A DNA stretch of 64,000 nucleotides, taken from Pomphorhynchus laevis. Lineage: Eukaryota > Acanthocephala > Palaeacanthocephala > Echinorhynchida > Pomphorhynchidae. A program made the translations under genes and the position numbers. Below, one piece after another: positions 24,204-36,200 of the stretch (its first letter is position 1; every line of letters starts with the position of its first letter). The notes under the pieces were generated by a model. It did not search any database, was not told the origin of the DNA, and saw only the letters and a program-made list of their open reading frames with translations. Where the stretch lies: positions 1 to 64,000 of the forward strand of contig WNNJ02000334.1 in the NCBI GenBank assembly GCA_012934845.2. Direction: 5' to 3'.

Positions 24204-27200
24204 TTTAAATCCGATTGAGTTAAACTGTGCTCCGGGAGCTAATAAGCTTCAGTTTTATAATTGTAAATGTTGCCAAAAACCGGAGTTCGATTACAAGTAG
24301 AGCAGACTTCCTTATCACTCCTAGACGAGCTGATGGTAGCCGGCAGCACTCATCAGTAGGGTGAACTACCATCAGTCGTTTCGGCTGCCTTGTGATATAT
24401 TAAAAGGCATCTCCGAGAATTTGCTTACGTGGTAGCATGGGCATTACCTCTTTAAGCTAACCATGTGCTTTCCGGATCATCCTAATTTTATTCAGCAGGA
24501 ATTTAACTTGCTGTCGTTGCTTGCTTTCTCACAGGATCCTTTGAAGGATACGTTTTTATAGTTTTTAAATCCGATTGAGTTAAACTGTGCTCCGGGAGCT
24601 AATAAGCTTCAGTTTTATAATTGTAAATGTTGCCAAAAACCGGAGTTCGATTACAAGTAGAGCAGACTTCCTTATCACTCCTAGACGAGCTGATGGTAGC
24701 CGGCAGCACTCATCAGTAGGGTGAACTACAATCAGTCGTTTCGGCTGCCTTGTGATATATTAAAAGGCATCTCCGAGAATTTGCTTACGTGGTAGCATGG
24801 GCATTACCTCTTTAAGCTAACCATGTGCTTTCCGGATCATCCTAATTTTATTCAGCAGGAATTTAACTTGCTGTCGTTGCTTGCTTTCTCACAGGATCCT
24901 TTGAAGGATACGTTTTTATAGTTTTTAAATCCGATTGAGTTAAACTGTGCTCCGGGAGCTAATAAGCTTCAGTTTTATAATTGTAAATGTTGCCAAAAAC
25001 CGGAGTTCGATTACAAGTAGAGCAGACTTCCTTATCACTCCTAGACGAGCTGATGGTAGCCGGCAGCACTCATCAGTAGGGTAAACTACCATCAGTCGTT
25101 TCGGCTGCCTTGTGATATATTAAAAGGCATCTCCGAGAATTTGCTTACGTGGTAGCATGGGCATTACCTCTTTAAGCTAACCATGTGCTTTCCGGATCAT
25201 CCTAATTTTATTCAGCAGGAATTTAACTTGCTGTCGTTGCTTGCTTTCTCACAGGATCCTTTGAAGGATACGTTTTTATAGTTTTTAAATCCGATTGAGT
25301 TAAACTGTGCTCCGGGAGCTAATAAGCTTCAGTTTTATAATTGTAAATGTTGCCAAAAACCGGAGTTCGATTACAAGTAGAGCAGACTTCCTTATCACTC
25401 CAAGACGAGCTGATGGTAGCCGGCAGCACTCATCAGTAGGGTGAACTACCATCAGTCGTTTCGGCTGCCTTGTGATATATTAAAAGGCATATATTAAAAT
25501 GCCTTTTAATATATCACAAGGCAGCCGAAACGACTGATGGTAGTTCACCCTACTGATGAGTGCTGCCGGCTACCATCAGCTCGTCTAGGAGTGATAAGGA
25601 AGTCTGCTCTACTTGTAATCGAACTCCGGTTTTTGGCAACATTTACAATTATAAAACTGAAGCTTATTAGCTCCCGGAGCACAGTTTAACTCAATCGGAT
25701 TTAAAAACTATAAAAACGTATCCTTCAAAGGATCCTGTGAGAAAGCAAGCAACGACAGCAAGTTAAATTCCTGCTGAATAAAATTAGGATGATCCGGAAA
25801 GCACATGGTTAGCTTAAAGAGGTAATGCCCATGCTACCACGTAGGCAAATTCTCGGAGATGCCTTTTAATATATCACAAGGCAGCCGAAACGACTGATGG
25901 TAGTTCACCCTACTGATGAGTGCTGCCGGCTACCATCAGCTCGTCTAGGAGTGATAAGGAAGTCTGCTCTACTTGTAATCGAACTCCGGTTTTTGGCAAC
26001 ATTTACAATTATAAAACTGAAGCTTATTAGCTCCCGGAGCACAGTTTAACTCAATCGGATTTAAAAACTATAAAAACGTATCCTTCAAAGGATCCTGTGA
26101 GAAAGCAAGCAACGACAGCAAGTTAAATTCCTGCTGAATAAAATTAGGATGATCCGGAAAGCACATGGTTAGCTTAAAGAGGTAATGCCCATGCTACCAC
26201 GTAAGCAAATTCTCGGAGATGCCTTTTAATATATCACAAGGCAGCCGAAACGACTGATGGTAGTTCACCCTACTGATGAGTGCTGCCGGCTACCATCAGC
26301 TCGTCTAGGAGTGATAAGGAAGTCTGCTCTACTTGTAATCGAACTCCGGTTTTTGACAACATTTACAATTATAAAACTGAAGCTTATTAGCTCCCGGAGC
26401 ACAGTTTAACTCAATCGGATTTAAAAACTATAAAAACGTATCCTTCAAAGGATCCTGTGAGAAAGCAAGCAACGACAGCAAGTTAAATTCCTGCTGAATA
26501 AAATTAGGATGATCCGGAAAGCACATGGTTAGCTTAAAGAGGTAATGCCCATGCTACCACGTAAGCAAAATATATATATGGTAACTGAAGAAGGCGCCAG
26601 CCGAAACTAGTTTTTCTTTTAAAAAGCATTCATTATCTCTGTTGCTTAATAATTAAATTGTTTAAATAATTATTAAATTGAATCCGAATGGAAAAAGGAT
26701 CACAACAGGCGGTTCAAACAACAAATCACCCATCTACATATAGAGTCCATGGAGGGACCTCGCCAACCGAGATAAAGGCACGAGCTAGAGCACACTATCA
26801 GTTTTTACACGCATGCAGTCTTCGTAATAAAATACCCAAGATGTTACGGATTAAGAAGAATTTGTGTATTAATATGGGTATGGTGCCAGAATGCTTCAGC
26901 AAACAAATACAAGCAAAGTGGGACCATATCATATTTAACGCAGAAATTGCAATGGTACGTACATTAAGAAAATACTGGGTTTATGTTCATAACACGCTAC
27001 ATTGCCCAATTGACAAAAACGTATATAACAGATCTATTAAGGCTAAAACCAAAAAATACAATTTTCAATTCGGAAAGAATATGTTAGCTAGGGAATTAAC
27101 CTCAATTGAAATACATCCTAACAGAAGGTTTAAGAACCGGCGTAGACAATTCGATCTCAACGAGCAAACGGCTATCGTTACGAACTTATCGAAGAAAGAT

Positions 27201-30200
27201 CTTTCTCAGAATGAATTAATGGTATTGAATCTCGGACTAGACTTCTCGGTACAAGAATCAGAATTTAATAGGTTACGACTTATCAATAGCATACAGCGAT
27301 TCACTAATGTAACCTTCCCAGAAGAAAACGGTGAGAGTTATATAATGAAAAAGCACTTGACAACGAACGAGAATGTTAGAAAGTACCTTGAAATTCCACC
27401 CAACAAAATTGCTATTACAAAACATCAAAAGTTAATCAATACTACGATCAATGCTTTAAAACACGATAGCAGTATTGTTATAAAGAAGGCCGATAAAAGT
27501 GGTGAAGCAGTAGTATGGGACGCAGAAGACTACGTGGCCGAGGCACACCGACAACTATCCAGTGACGCGTATGAAATAGCTGAACCGAATTCAATCAAAC
27601 AGGTAAGGAGTGTTGTTAATCAGTGTATTACTAAAGCAATCAGTGATGAACATATAAAAAGAGATTGGTTTCCGAAAACGAAAATGCAAAAGCAGGAAGA
27701 TTTTATATGCTTCCTAAAACACATAAAGAAATAAGTCCATGCCCAGGCCGGCCAATAGTGAGTAACAACGGTACAGCAACAGAACGACTTTCCAAGTATT
27801 TCACCACATTGCTTAAACCGGCATTAAAATATGTTTCGTCATACATATCTAGCACTACTGACTTTATAAATAAATTAGAAGAAATTAAATCATCGCTAAG
27901 CACTAACAACATAATGATGACGATGGACATTGAAGCTTTGTATACAAGTATTCCGATCGAGGATGGCATTACGAAAGTAGGGCTATATTTAAGAAAATGC
28001 AGCTTTAGTGAATGTATGATTGAAGAATCAACATGATTACTGTCTACTGTTCTTAACAACAACCATTTCGAGTTTAACGATATTATATACAAACAGAAAA
28101 TTGGTTGTGCTATGGGAACACCAGTAGCACCCCTCTTTGCCGTGTTGTATGTGCCCGCTATCGAAGAAACGTTTTTCGAAAATAGGGAAATTCGACCATT
28201 AACTTATGTAAGGTACATAGACGATATATTTTTACTGTGGAATGGAACAAATGAGTCATTATTAGAGACAGTTGATGACCTGAATGCACTGGGTCCGTTG
28301 CATTTCAAGGTCGAGACCTTATCAGGTGAATCTGTTAACTTTTGGATGTCGAAATATATAAAAAGGAAAACAACAATCTTCATACAAGGTTATACCGGAA
28401 ACAGACTTGGAAGCCGGCATACTTGCATGCGTCTAGCCATCATGCCCCGCAAATTAAACGAAATATTATATATAATGAAATAGTGAGAGCGAGAAGGTTA
28501 TGCTCTAAGGAATCAGAATTCTATAAGAAATGGAAATGGTAGTATTGTGTTTTTTACTTTAATAAATCATTAATTTTTGTTTGGTAGTAAGCTCTAGTAA
28601 CTGAAGAAGGCACCAGCCGAAACTAGTTTTTCTTTTAAAAATCATTCATTATCTCTGTTGCTTGATAATTAAATTGTTTAAATAACTATATATATGTATA
28701 TATATATGTATATATATCCCCTATTCTTGGACATAGCAAAGCAGCGGAGCCAAATATATGTTAATAGCATATTTCCTTTGATGAACTTTAATTATCTAGT
28801 GAATCTTAATCAAATACAAAACATTATTTATTATATCTATTTATAGAAATTTTTCACTTTATAGTTTAAATGTATTTTTAATAATTTTTGTTAATTTATA
28901 CTTCATTATAAGAAATAGAAATAAATCATCAAACTTGCTTGAAAATTATCAGAAAATAATAATGCCGTAGTAATAATACATAGTTTTAGTATTTCTGACA
29001 GTGGTTACAAATTATACAATTTAATTAAACAAATATTGAAATATTAATCAAACAATTAGTTGTAATTTAACTAATTGAAAATAATTACAATTAAATTATA
29101 CAAATTCAATTGAGGAATGAACGCGATTGCAAATAACTGTCTGTATGTAGTTGTTATGAGCTACTAACTGAGTGTTTTATACATTCGACATTTGCGATGC
29201 TGTTTAGCGCTGATAAGCGGCTATAAGATGAAGATCGTTCAAATACAAAAAAGAAATAAGAATAGCATTCGGAAGATATAAAAAAGAAAATTTTATGTTT
29301 ATGAGAAAAGTATATATAAAGCATATTCTATAAACGCTCTTTACATCCGTTAACAAATTATATTTAATATAACATATTGAGACATTTGTCAGTTCAACCC
29401 ATGCCACAATTAAGCAAGATAATTTAGAATACTATGCAATTAAATCTATTTTACATAACCTCGAATAGAGATTATTAAAATACAATATAAATACTATAAT
29501 AATCTTTAACTTTGTTTGGATTTTTAAAAAATATAGAATAGTAATATCAATCAATCAAAATCCTTTATGAAATATATCAACTATTATAAACAAAGCAGCT
29601 AATATTACTAAAATGTAATATTATTCCTGATATTAATATTATAATATCATTTTTTCAACATTAAAATTCACATAAAAACAACCACATCAATATACATATA
29701 CTGAAATTCCTCAATTTGCAAAAAACCCCTTATGCAGGCACTATGCAGTCACTTTCGCCGATTTAAAAAAACTTCAGGTGATGGCCAACTTTCGTATTGT
29801 TTGTTAATAATCTTGCCCATTCTTGCTTGCTTTCTTGGTTGCCATTCCCTTTAGAATGACATTAGCATGTTGACTAACTCCACCAGTAGTGGATACAATA
29901 AATGGATGAAATTCAAAGTGCTCAATCGACGTGACCCGTTCTCCGTATTTGGCATATTTTCTATTTTCGTGATAAGTGTCTTGGTTCGCAGAGTCGTAAT
30001 CGTATTACAAAATACGATTAATTATTCTTCAGAGTAATTTAATTTTTTAAATTAATTTTTTTTCCAGAGTAATACGATTAATTTTTTCCAGAGTAATACG
30101 ATTAATTTTTTCCAGAATAATACGACTAAATTTTCTCTGGATTATTCTCCAGAGTATTCGTATCACAAAAATAAAAACAGTTCGCAAGAACTTAGAGATA

Positions 30201-33200
30201 CGTTTAAAATTATGGAATGAAACGAATTTGTATGAACCATTATTTGAAGCTAATCTTTTGTAGCAGGAACATATTCAACATTTAAAAAGCAAAAAGGGAA
30301 ACGACTAACAATGGATTAAGACAATTTCCACCTTGATCCAGCAGGGTAGGACTACATCAGTAACGAAACTGATAAGCAGCGACAACCTAAAACAGGATAA
30401 AATAATGTCGTTAGACGATACAGTCAAAAATATGGCCGTTTGTCAGAAATTGCTTAATCTTTATCCATCAACAAATCCCTTGCACAATGAAGTAATTTTG
30501 CAAAGCCCATTAAAGAACCGTGTTCAACATTATGCTGTCTGTTTTTAACATATTTGTGCTGCAGACATTATAAGTGTAGCAAAGAGAACACATGGTTCTG
30601 CAGGTCCGTCAGTGCAGATGCAAACTTTTGGCGTAGTATGCTGTGTTCCTTTGGTATTGCTTCATTGAAACTAACTTCACTCTTGGCGGAATTCACAATT
30701 TAAATTGCTAATCAACATATTGATTCAAATTACTTAGGGGCTTTTACTGTTAGCAGGCTAATACCTCTAGAAAATAACTAGAAGTAAGATCTATAGGCAT
30801 TGGGAAGGTAAGTCGTTGAATCATATGTAAGGTACTAGCTTAGCTAATAGGGAAAGACTACAACCTGTTTGCACAAACATTCAACTTTGCGCTAGTCAAC
30901 GATGCCGTGTCGAATCAGCAATTCCTTCAATCCATGAAAACTTTGATTCAAATGATACATTATGGGTTTTTCAATTAGATGCAAAAATGCCTTTAATACA
31001 ATTAACATAGTGGTTGAACTACGCGACATGTGTTGAAAAATACAGGATATTTAGCGAAGAAGGTTTCACTCAAGATGATTCCCTTGTAATAATAGCTTTG
31101 CTGCGTCCTCAATGCCCTTCATGACTATGTTGCAGACTGAAGTGCCTAACGTCAAGCTTAGATGGTTTGCTGATGATGGGAATTGTATTGGTAATCTCAT
31201 TGATCTCGAGTGTATATAGTATTTGATTGGTGAATATGGGTCAACGTTTGATTATGGTTAACGAAAGGAAGTGCAACATATTGGTTCATTTAAGTATTGG
31301 TATAGTTGCCAAAGAGAGGTTCAAAAATCAGGATCTAAATGTGGCTAACGATGAGCTTGTGATTCTTGGTACTCCTGTCGGAACAAAATAATGTATTATA
31401 AGCATGTATCGGAAAGAGTATCGAAATGGTGCTCGATTCTTAATAGATTATTTCGAACATTCATTCTCATGTTGCATATATAGCATTGACACAATCGATT
31501 CAATTAAAATGGAATTATTTGCAACAAGCATGTCCTCTACCATCAGTCGTGTTTCGTGGTATTTTTTCAATACTGATTAATACTCTTATACCAATGTGTG
31601 CATCACGCGTGGGTTCTTTTTTTGACTATCTGCAAAAGCGTTCAAACATAGAAACGACTTATTATCGAATCAGGAATTTCATCACGCTTTGTTTGTGCAC
31701 TACAATCTGCGGTTCAGAGATGCGCCTAAGTTTTGTTCATTTGGAGAAGTATATTCTGTGAGACATACTCTCTCATGTAGAGTAGGAGCTATGACAATAA
31801 AAAGCACAATGTAGTAAGAGATTTCTTTGCGTATGAGCTTGAAACATTATGCTCAAATTTAGTTGTGGAGCCTGGATTACAGGTTGTACCAAAAAATCTC
31901 GTGTTCAAAAAATTAAGCACCACCAGAGAACGGGACGCCCACTTATATATAGGTTGTAATTGTCTCTTTGGGGAAAATACATGCCGCTTCATGTTGGACA
32001 GATGTGTATATAGTCATTTGGCACCGTCTTATTTCAACGACTCTACGAACCCATATGCCAAATTTTATAATAATATAATATTAATAATATTCTATCAGTG
32101 AGAGGATATCAATAATTGAACAAGCAATATTCTGTCCAGTAGTATTTTCTACTTCTGGAGGCGAAGGCCCTGAAGCGCGCAATGTACTGATGACTATTGC
32201 GACTAAACTCTCTCGAAAGCGTGATACACTATATAGCAAAGTCTTTAATTATATAAATAGTAAAATTTCATTTTATCTCGCTCAAGCTGCTTCAGCCTGT
32301 CTGCGAACTCCTCGTTCAACCGCAAAGGTATATTGAAGGAGCAACTTAAATTATTGAAGATTATTTAGATTACCTTCTAATTTTCAAGAAAGTTCAATTT
32401 TTTATTTTAACTTTTTAATTTTGACCTCAAACATTAAAATTGAACAAACAGTGTTTAATATTTGATAGTGACTTCTTATTTTAGCATCGGAAAGTTTATC
32501 AGGAATTTATAAATAAGCAAATAAATGAACCAAATCTATTAGTCTTATGTTTGAATTATAAATTTTATTACAAAAATTATGAAATACATGTCAATTATTT
32601 AAAAATTCTAAACTTTTGAAAGCAACTTCATTTAAGGATAACATCAAATAAATTAATACCTTATCAAGTGCCACCCAGATCCTTTCATAGAATTTGACAG
32701 GGACTCTATTTAATGAACCGTCAATTCGGCGTCTTCTCACCCATTGACCAAATTTATCGTCGAGATCGATTTTCGTGTCTTCTATATTGAGTGCAGCTAT
32801 GCTTTTTTTCTTACATCCAAGCCACTTAACACGCAATAACATTTAAGCAATCACCAAGTAATAAGTAAATAAAATAATATTATAATATATAATATATAAT
32901 ATCATCTATATATTAAATTAAAAATATTTTTAAATTTATCAATTTATTATAATTTAATACTATAAATTTATTATTATTTGCAAAACATCAGTGCTTCTGG
33001 ATTGAAGTAGAATCTGAAACAACTCACCAGACAGGTGACACTTTGGAAAGGACTAGAGTATGTAGAATTATTTAAATAAGTTCGAATTTTACAAAAACTA
33101 AATATTGAATCGACGCTTAAAGTAGACAAACCTATTAAATCATAGGTAAAGCTGCTTTGGAATTTAATAAAGTAGGAAAAACTGCAAATAAACTTCTGGA

Positions 33201-36200
33201 AGACCCGGATAAGAAAAAATCACCGTATTTCCATTATATCATAATATTAATAACCATACTGTTCCAATATAGTCTGTTAGAACTGTACCTACATTAACAA
33301 AAGGCTAAATTACTAGATTAAGGAGGAATGTTCAGTCATCGATTGATCACCACAGCGTGATTTTTTTTAAATATTATAGCAAATAATATTATTAAATCAG
33401 CCTGTCGTATCACTGCCTCAGCAAGGAAATAGAGATAGAACGCTATCAATAGAAAAACGCTATTTGTTCTTTAAGTTAGAACGATTAACTAATTCAATAG
33501 ATCAATTTAAAATTCATATTACAATATAAAACTTCGATCCATATTATCGAGATATTTTTAGAGCCAGCGATTAATAGCATCAAACAAGGAACTGAGAATT
33601 GGACCGATTGGTGTGGATGAGGTTTATAAGCCAATTATATGTAAAGTGTTTATGGAAAGAATAAGTCCGGATTTTCAGTCAATGGTTAGAAGAAAACGGA
33701 TCTTTGTAGTCAGAGATGTGGTGAGAAGGCATCAGTACATTTTGTGAGGGAAGAATTTAAGCGATATTGACTAAGGGTTGCACTCTAATTTAATGCGATA
33801 AATGATATTATATCAAATTAATATTATATTACAGTTAATTCTATCAACCGTATCAACAATACTAAGTTCATTTGTTCATCATTAACAACTATTCTTAGAA
33901 ATTTTTATGGTAATCCTACTGTCTTACTAATCGCTAATAGATAAAGAGAGTTATTTTCTAAAGAATACTTAACGCAAGGTGATCTTCTGTCAATGCTTGC
34001 TTATACAGCAACCAGAGTTCCATGCGTTGACAATATTGAGAACATAGGAAAATTTTCAATGAGGCTCGCTTGATTAGTCCACAATACGGTAGAATAAAAG
34101 ATTTAGGGTATTGCCAAATCTTGTAAAGTACACTTTAAAATATGTACAGCTCAAATAAAGTCATTTCCAGCAAACTTATGAACATGCAAGTAATCATTTC
34201 GCAAACTTGTCGAAATTGATTTTTAAAGGGTTTGAATCGTGATTCTGGAAACTCAGATAAGTGTAGCAAGACAAAAAAAAAGTTTCATTATATATTGCAT
34301 TGTGAAGGTCTATATATTATATACCCGAATAAAGATCTAATGAGTGAATTTTAAAACTCACTATGAATGCATATCAATGAAATAAAAAATAAACGTACAA
34401 ATAAATGAAATCGAAATGAAGTATTTGACTTTTTTCTTTTCTTGTTTGTTTTTAATTTTTGAATCCAAACGTTTGAACTGAACTTATTTTAAATAAAAAA
34501 CTCTTGTTTATTGTTTTGTTTTTCTGATTATGGATGCAGCGGCTAGCGAAATATAAAAATAAATGAGGGTTTATTGTAAGTCCTGCTCCAAAATTCTTAA
34601 CTCTAGTTTTGACGTGAAACTATATTTTTCTGTTTAATGCTTTTAATTCAGCCAATTACTGAATAAACGCTTGAATAGCAAAAACGAAGTCATGTCTACC
34701 GTTTTAATGGTTTCATCAAATACTTTGGATTACGGCTATATATGAATTTACTACTTGTGTAGAGCGAATATATTTCACAAAAATCAGGATTATTTGTATT
34801 AGTTTTATTTTCAGTAAAAAAAATTAGATATTAATTTAATATAGCAAAACAAATATTAACAGTTTGTGTGTAACTCGATTTTTAATGTTATAAAAATTAC
34901 AGGCATTAAGCTGCAAGATCCAAAGCTCTCCTACTTGTAATTATATCTTAGAAAGCAAAATGCAATAAATCAATAACATATTTGTCGTTTGCTCGCTCTT
35001 AAATATTAAGTTTACATTACCTTGCCCTGCTTTAATCCAAGCTTGCCATCAACAGTGCCTCGTAATCGCCTGCTGACTGTACTACCTAAATTGCAGCAAT
35101 TATTCAGTAAAATATCACAAAATGAGTTTGTTTTCAGATTTGATGAGTTTATCAAAGATTATTTATTTATCTGAACTTTCTAGACATATTTTGAACAAAA
35201 TTTGAGAGCTAATATAAATACAATCCTTGATGACGACGAGCATGTGTCTCCAAAATATTGGAAAACGTAAATTATAGCCCATTTGGATTTATCTGTTACT
35301 AAATATATTGAATTTATCAATTTATATGGTATGCATTCATGCATACCATATAATATAAAATATAATACATAAAATAATGAAATTTTAAGAATTGCAACAA
35401 TATGTAATGATATTGGCTTTCTTCAAAATCATTTAAATAATTTAATAGATACATATTTTAAACTTGGTTACTATAAAAATAACATCAAGCAGAAAATAGT
35501 AAAATATATAAATCAACACAATAATATAAAGAATAAATTTAAACTCTTAAGTGGCAAATTTTTATGGATGTATAATGAATAATATACTCTGTATTAGAAT
35601 AAGATACTAGATAGTTATTTCAGAGGAAATACATCATTAGCATGTATTTGGCCCCGCTGCTATGTTGTGTAGAGGAGTTAGGGGCCGAAACCTGACAGCA
35701 TAGCAGTTCCTCCTGATGACCTCTAATTCTTATTCTGATACAACGTCTGTTATTTATTAGTCAATTCATGAAAATGATGTTTATTTTAAATTTCATTTTT
35801 TTATTTAAACTTGATTTAAATTATAGAAAATCTAAAAACAATTATTAATTTTATCATTTAATTATTAAATTTTGATTTAGCATTATTATGTTTTGTTTAT
35901 TTTATAATTATATTAAAGACTCAGTTATCTGATTTGATTCATTAGTGTAGCTTACATTAATTTTCCAAATCAATGTTTTATTAAAATCACTAATTGACAA
36001 ATCGGATAATATAATTGAGTCTGCGTATTTTGTAATCTTATGATTTAATGAGATTAAATAATATAATAATCTTATAATTTTGTTAATAATTATGAGATTA
36101 CTAAATAATCTAATAATCTTATGACTTTTTATATTTCACATTTTTACAACTTAAAATGTTATAACTCAGTGTTTTGATGATAGAGGTAATCATGAGGAAC

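Noticed and set aside
24315-24389. A ribozyme on the opposite strand of the arrays
   Set aside because: The plus strand of the left array has CUGAUGG and no GAAA box in register; the core fits only the other strand.
25520-25594. A self-contained hammerhead folding within one 360-bp unit
   Set aside because: All three stems cross in the strand order of a single unit, and the distal ends of stems I and III would have to touch; not possible as a nested fold.
24201-26568. CRISPR-like array
   Set aside because: Units are contiguous 360-base tandem copies without short repeats and variable spacers, in an animal genome.
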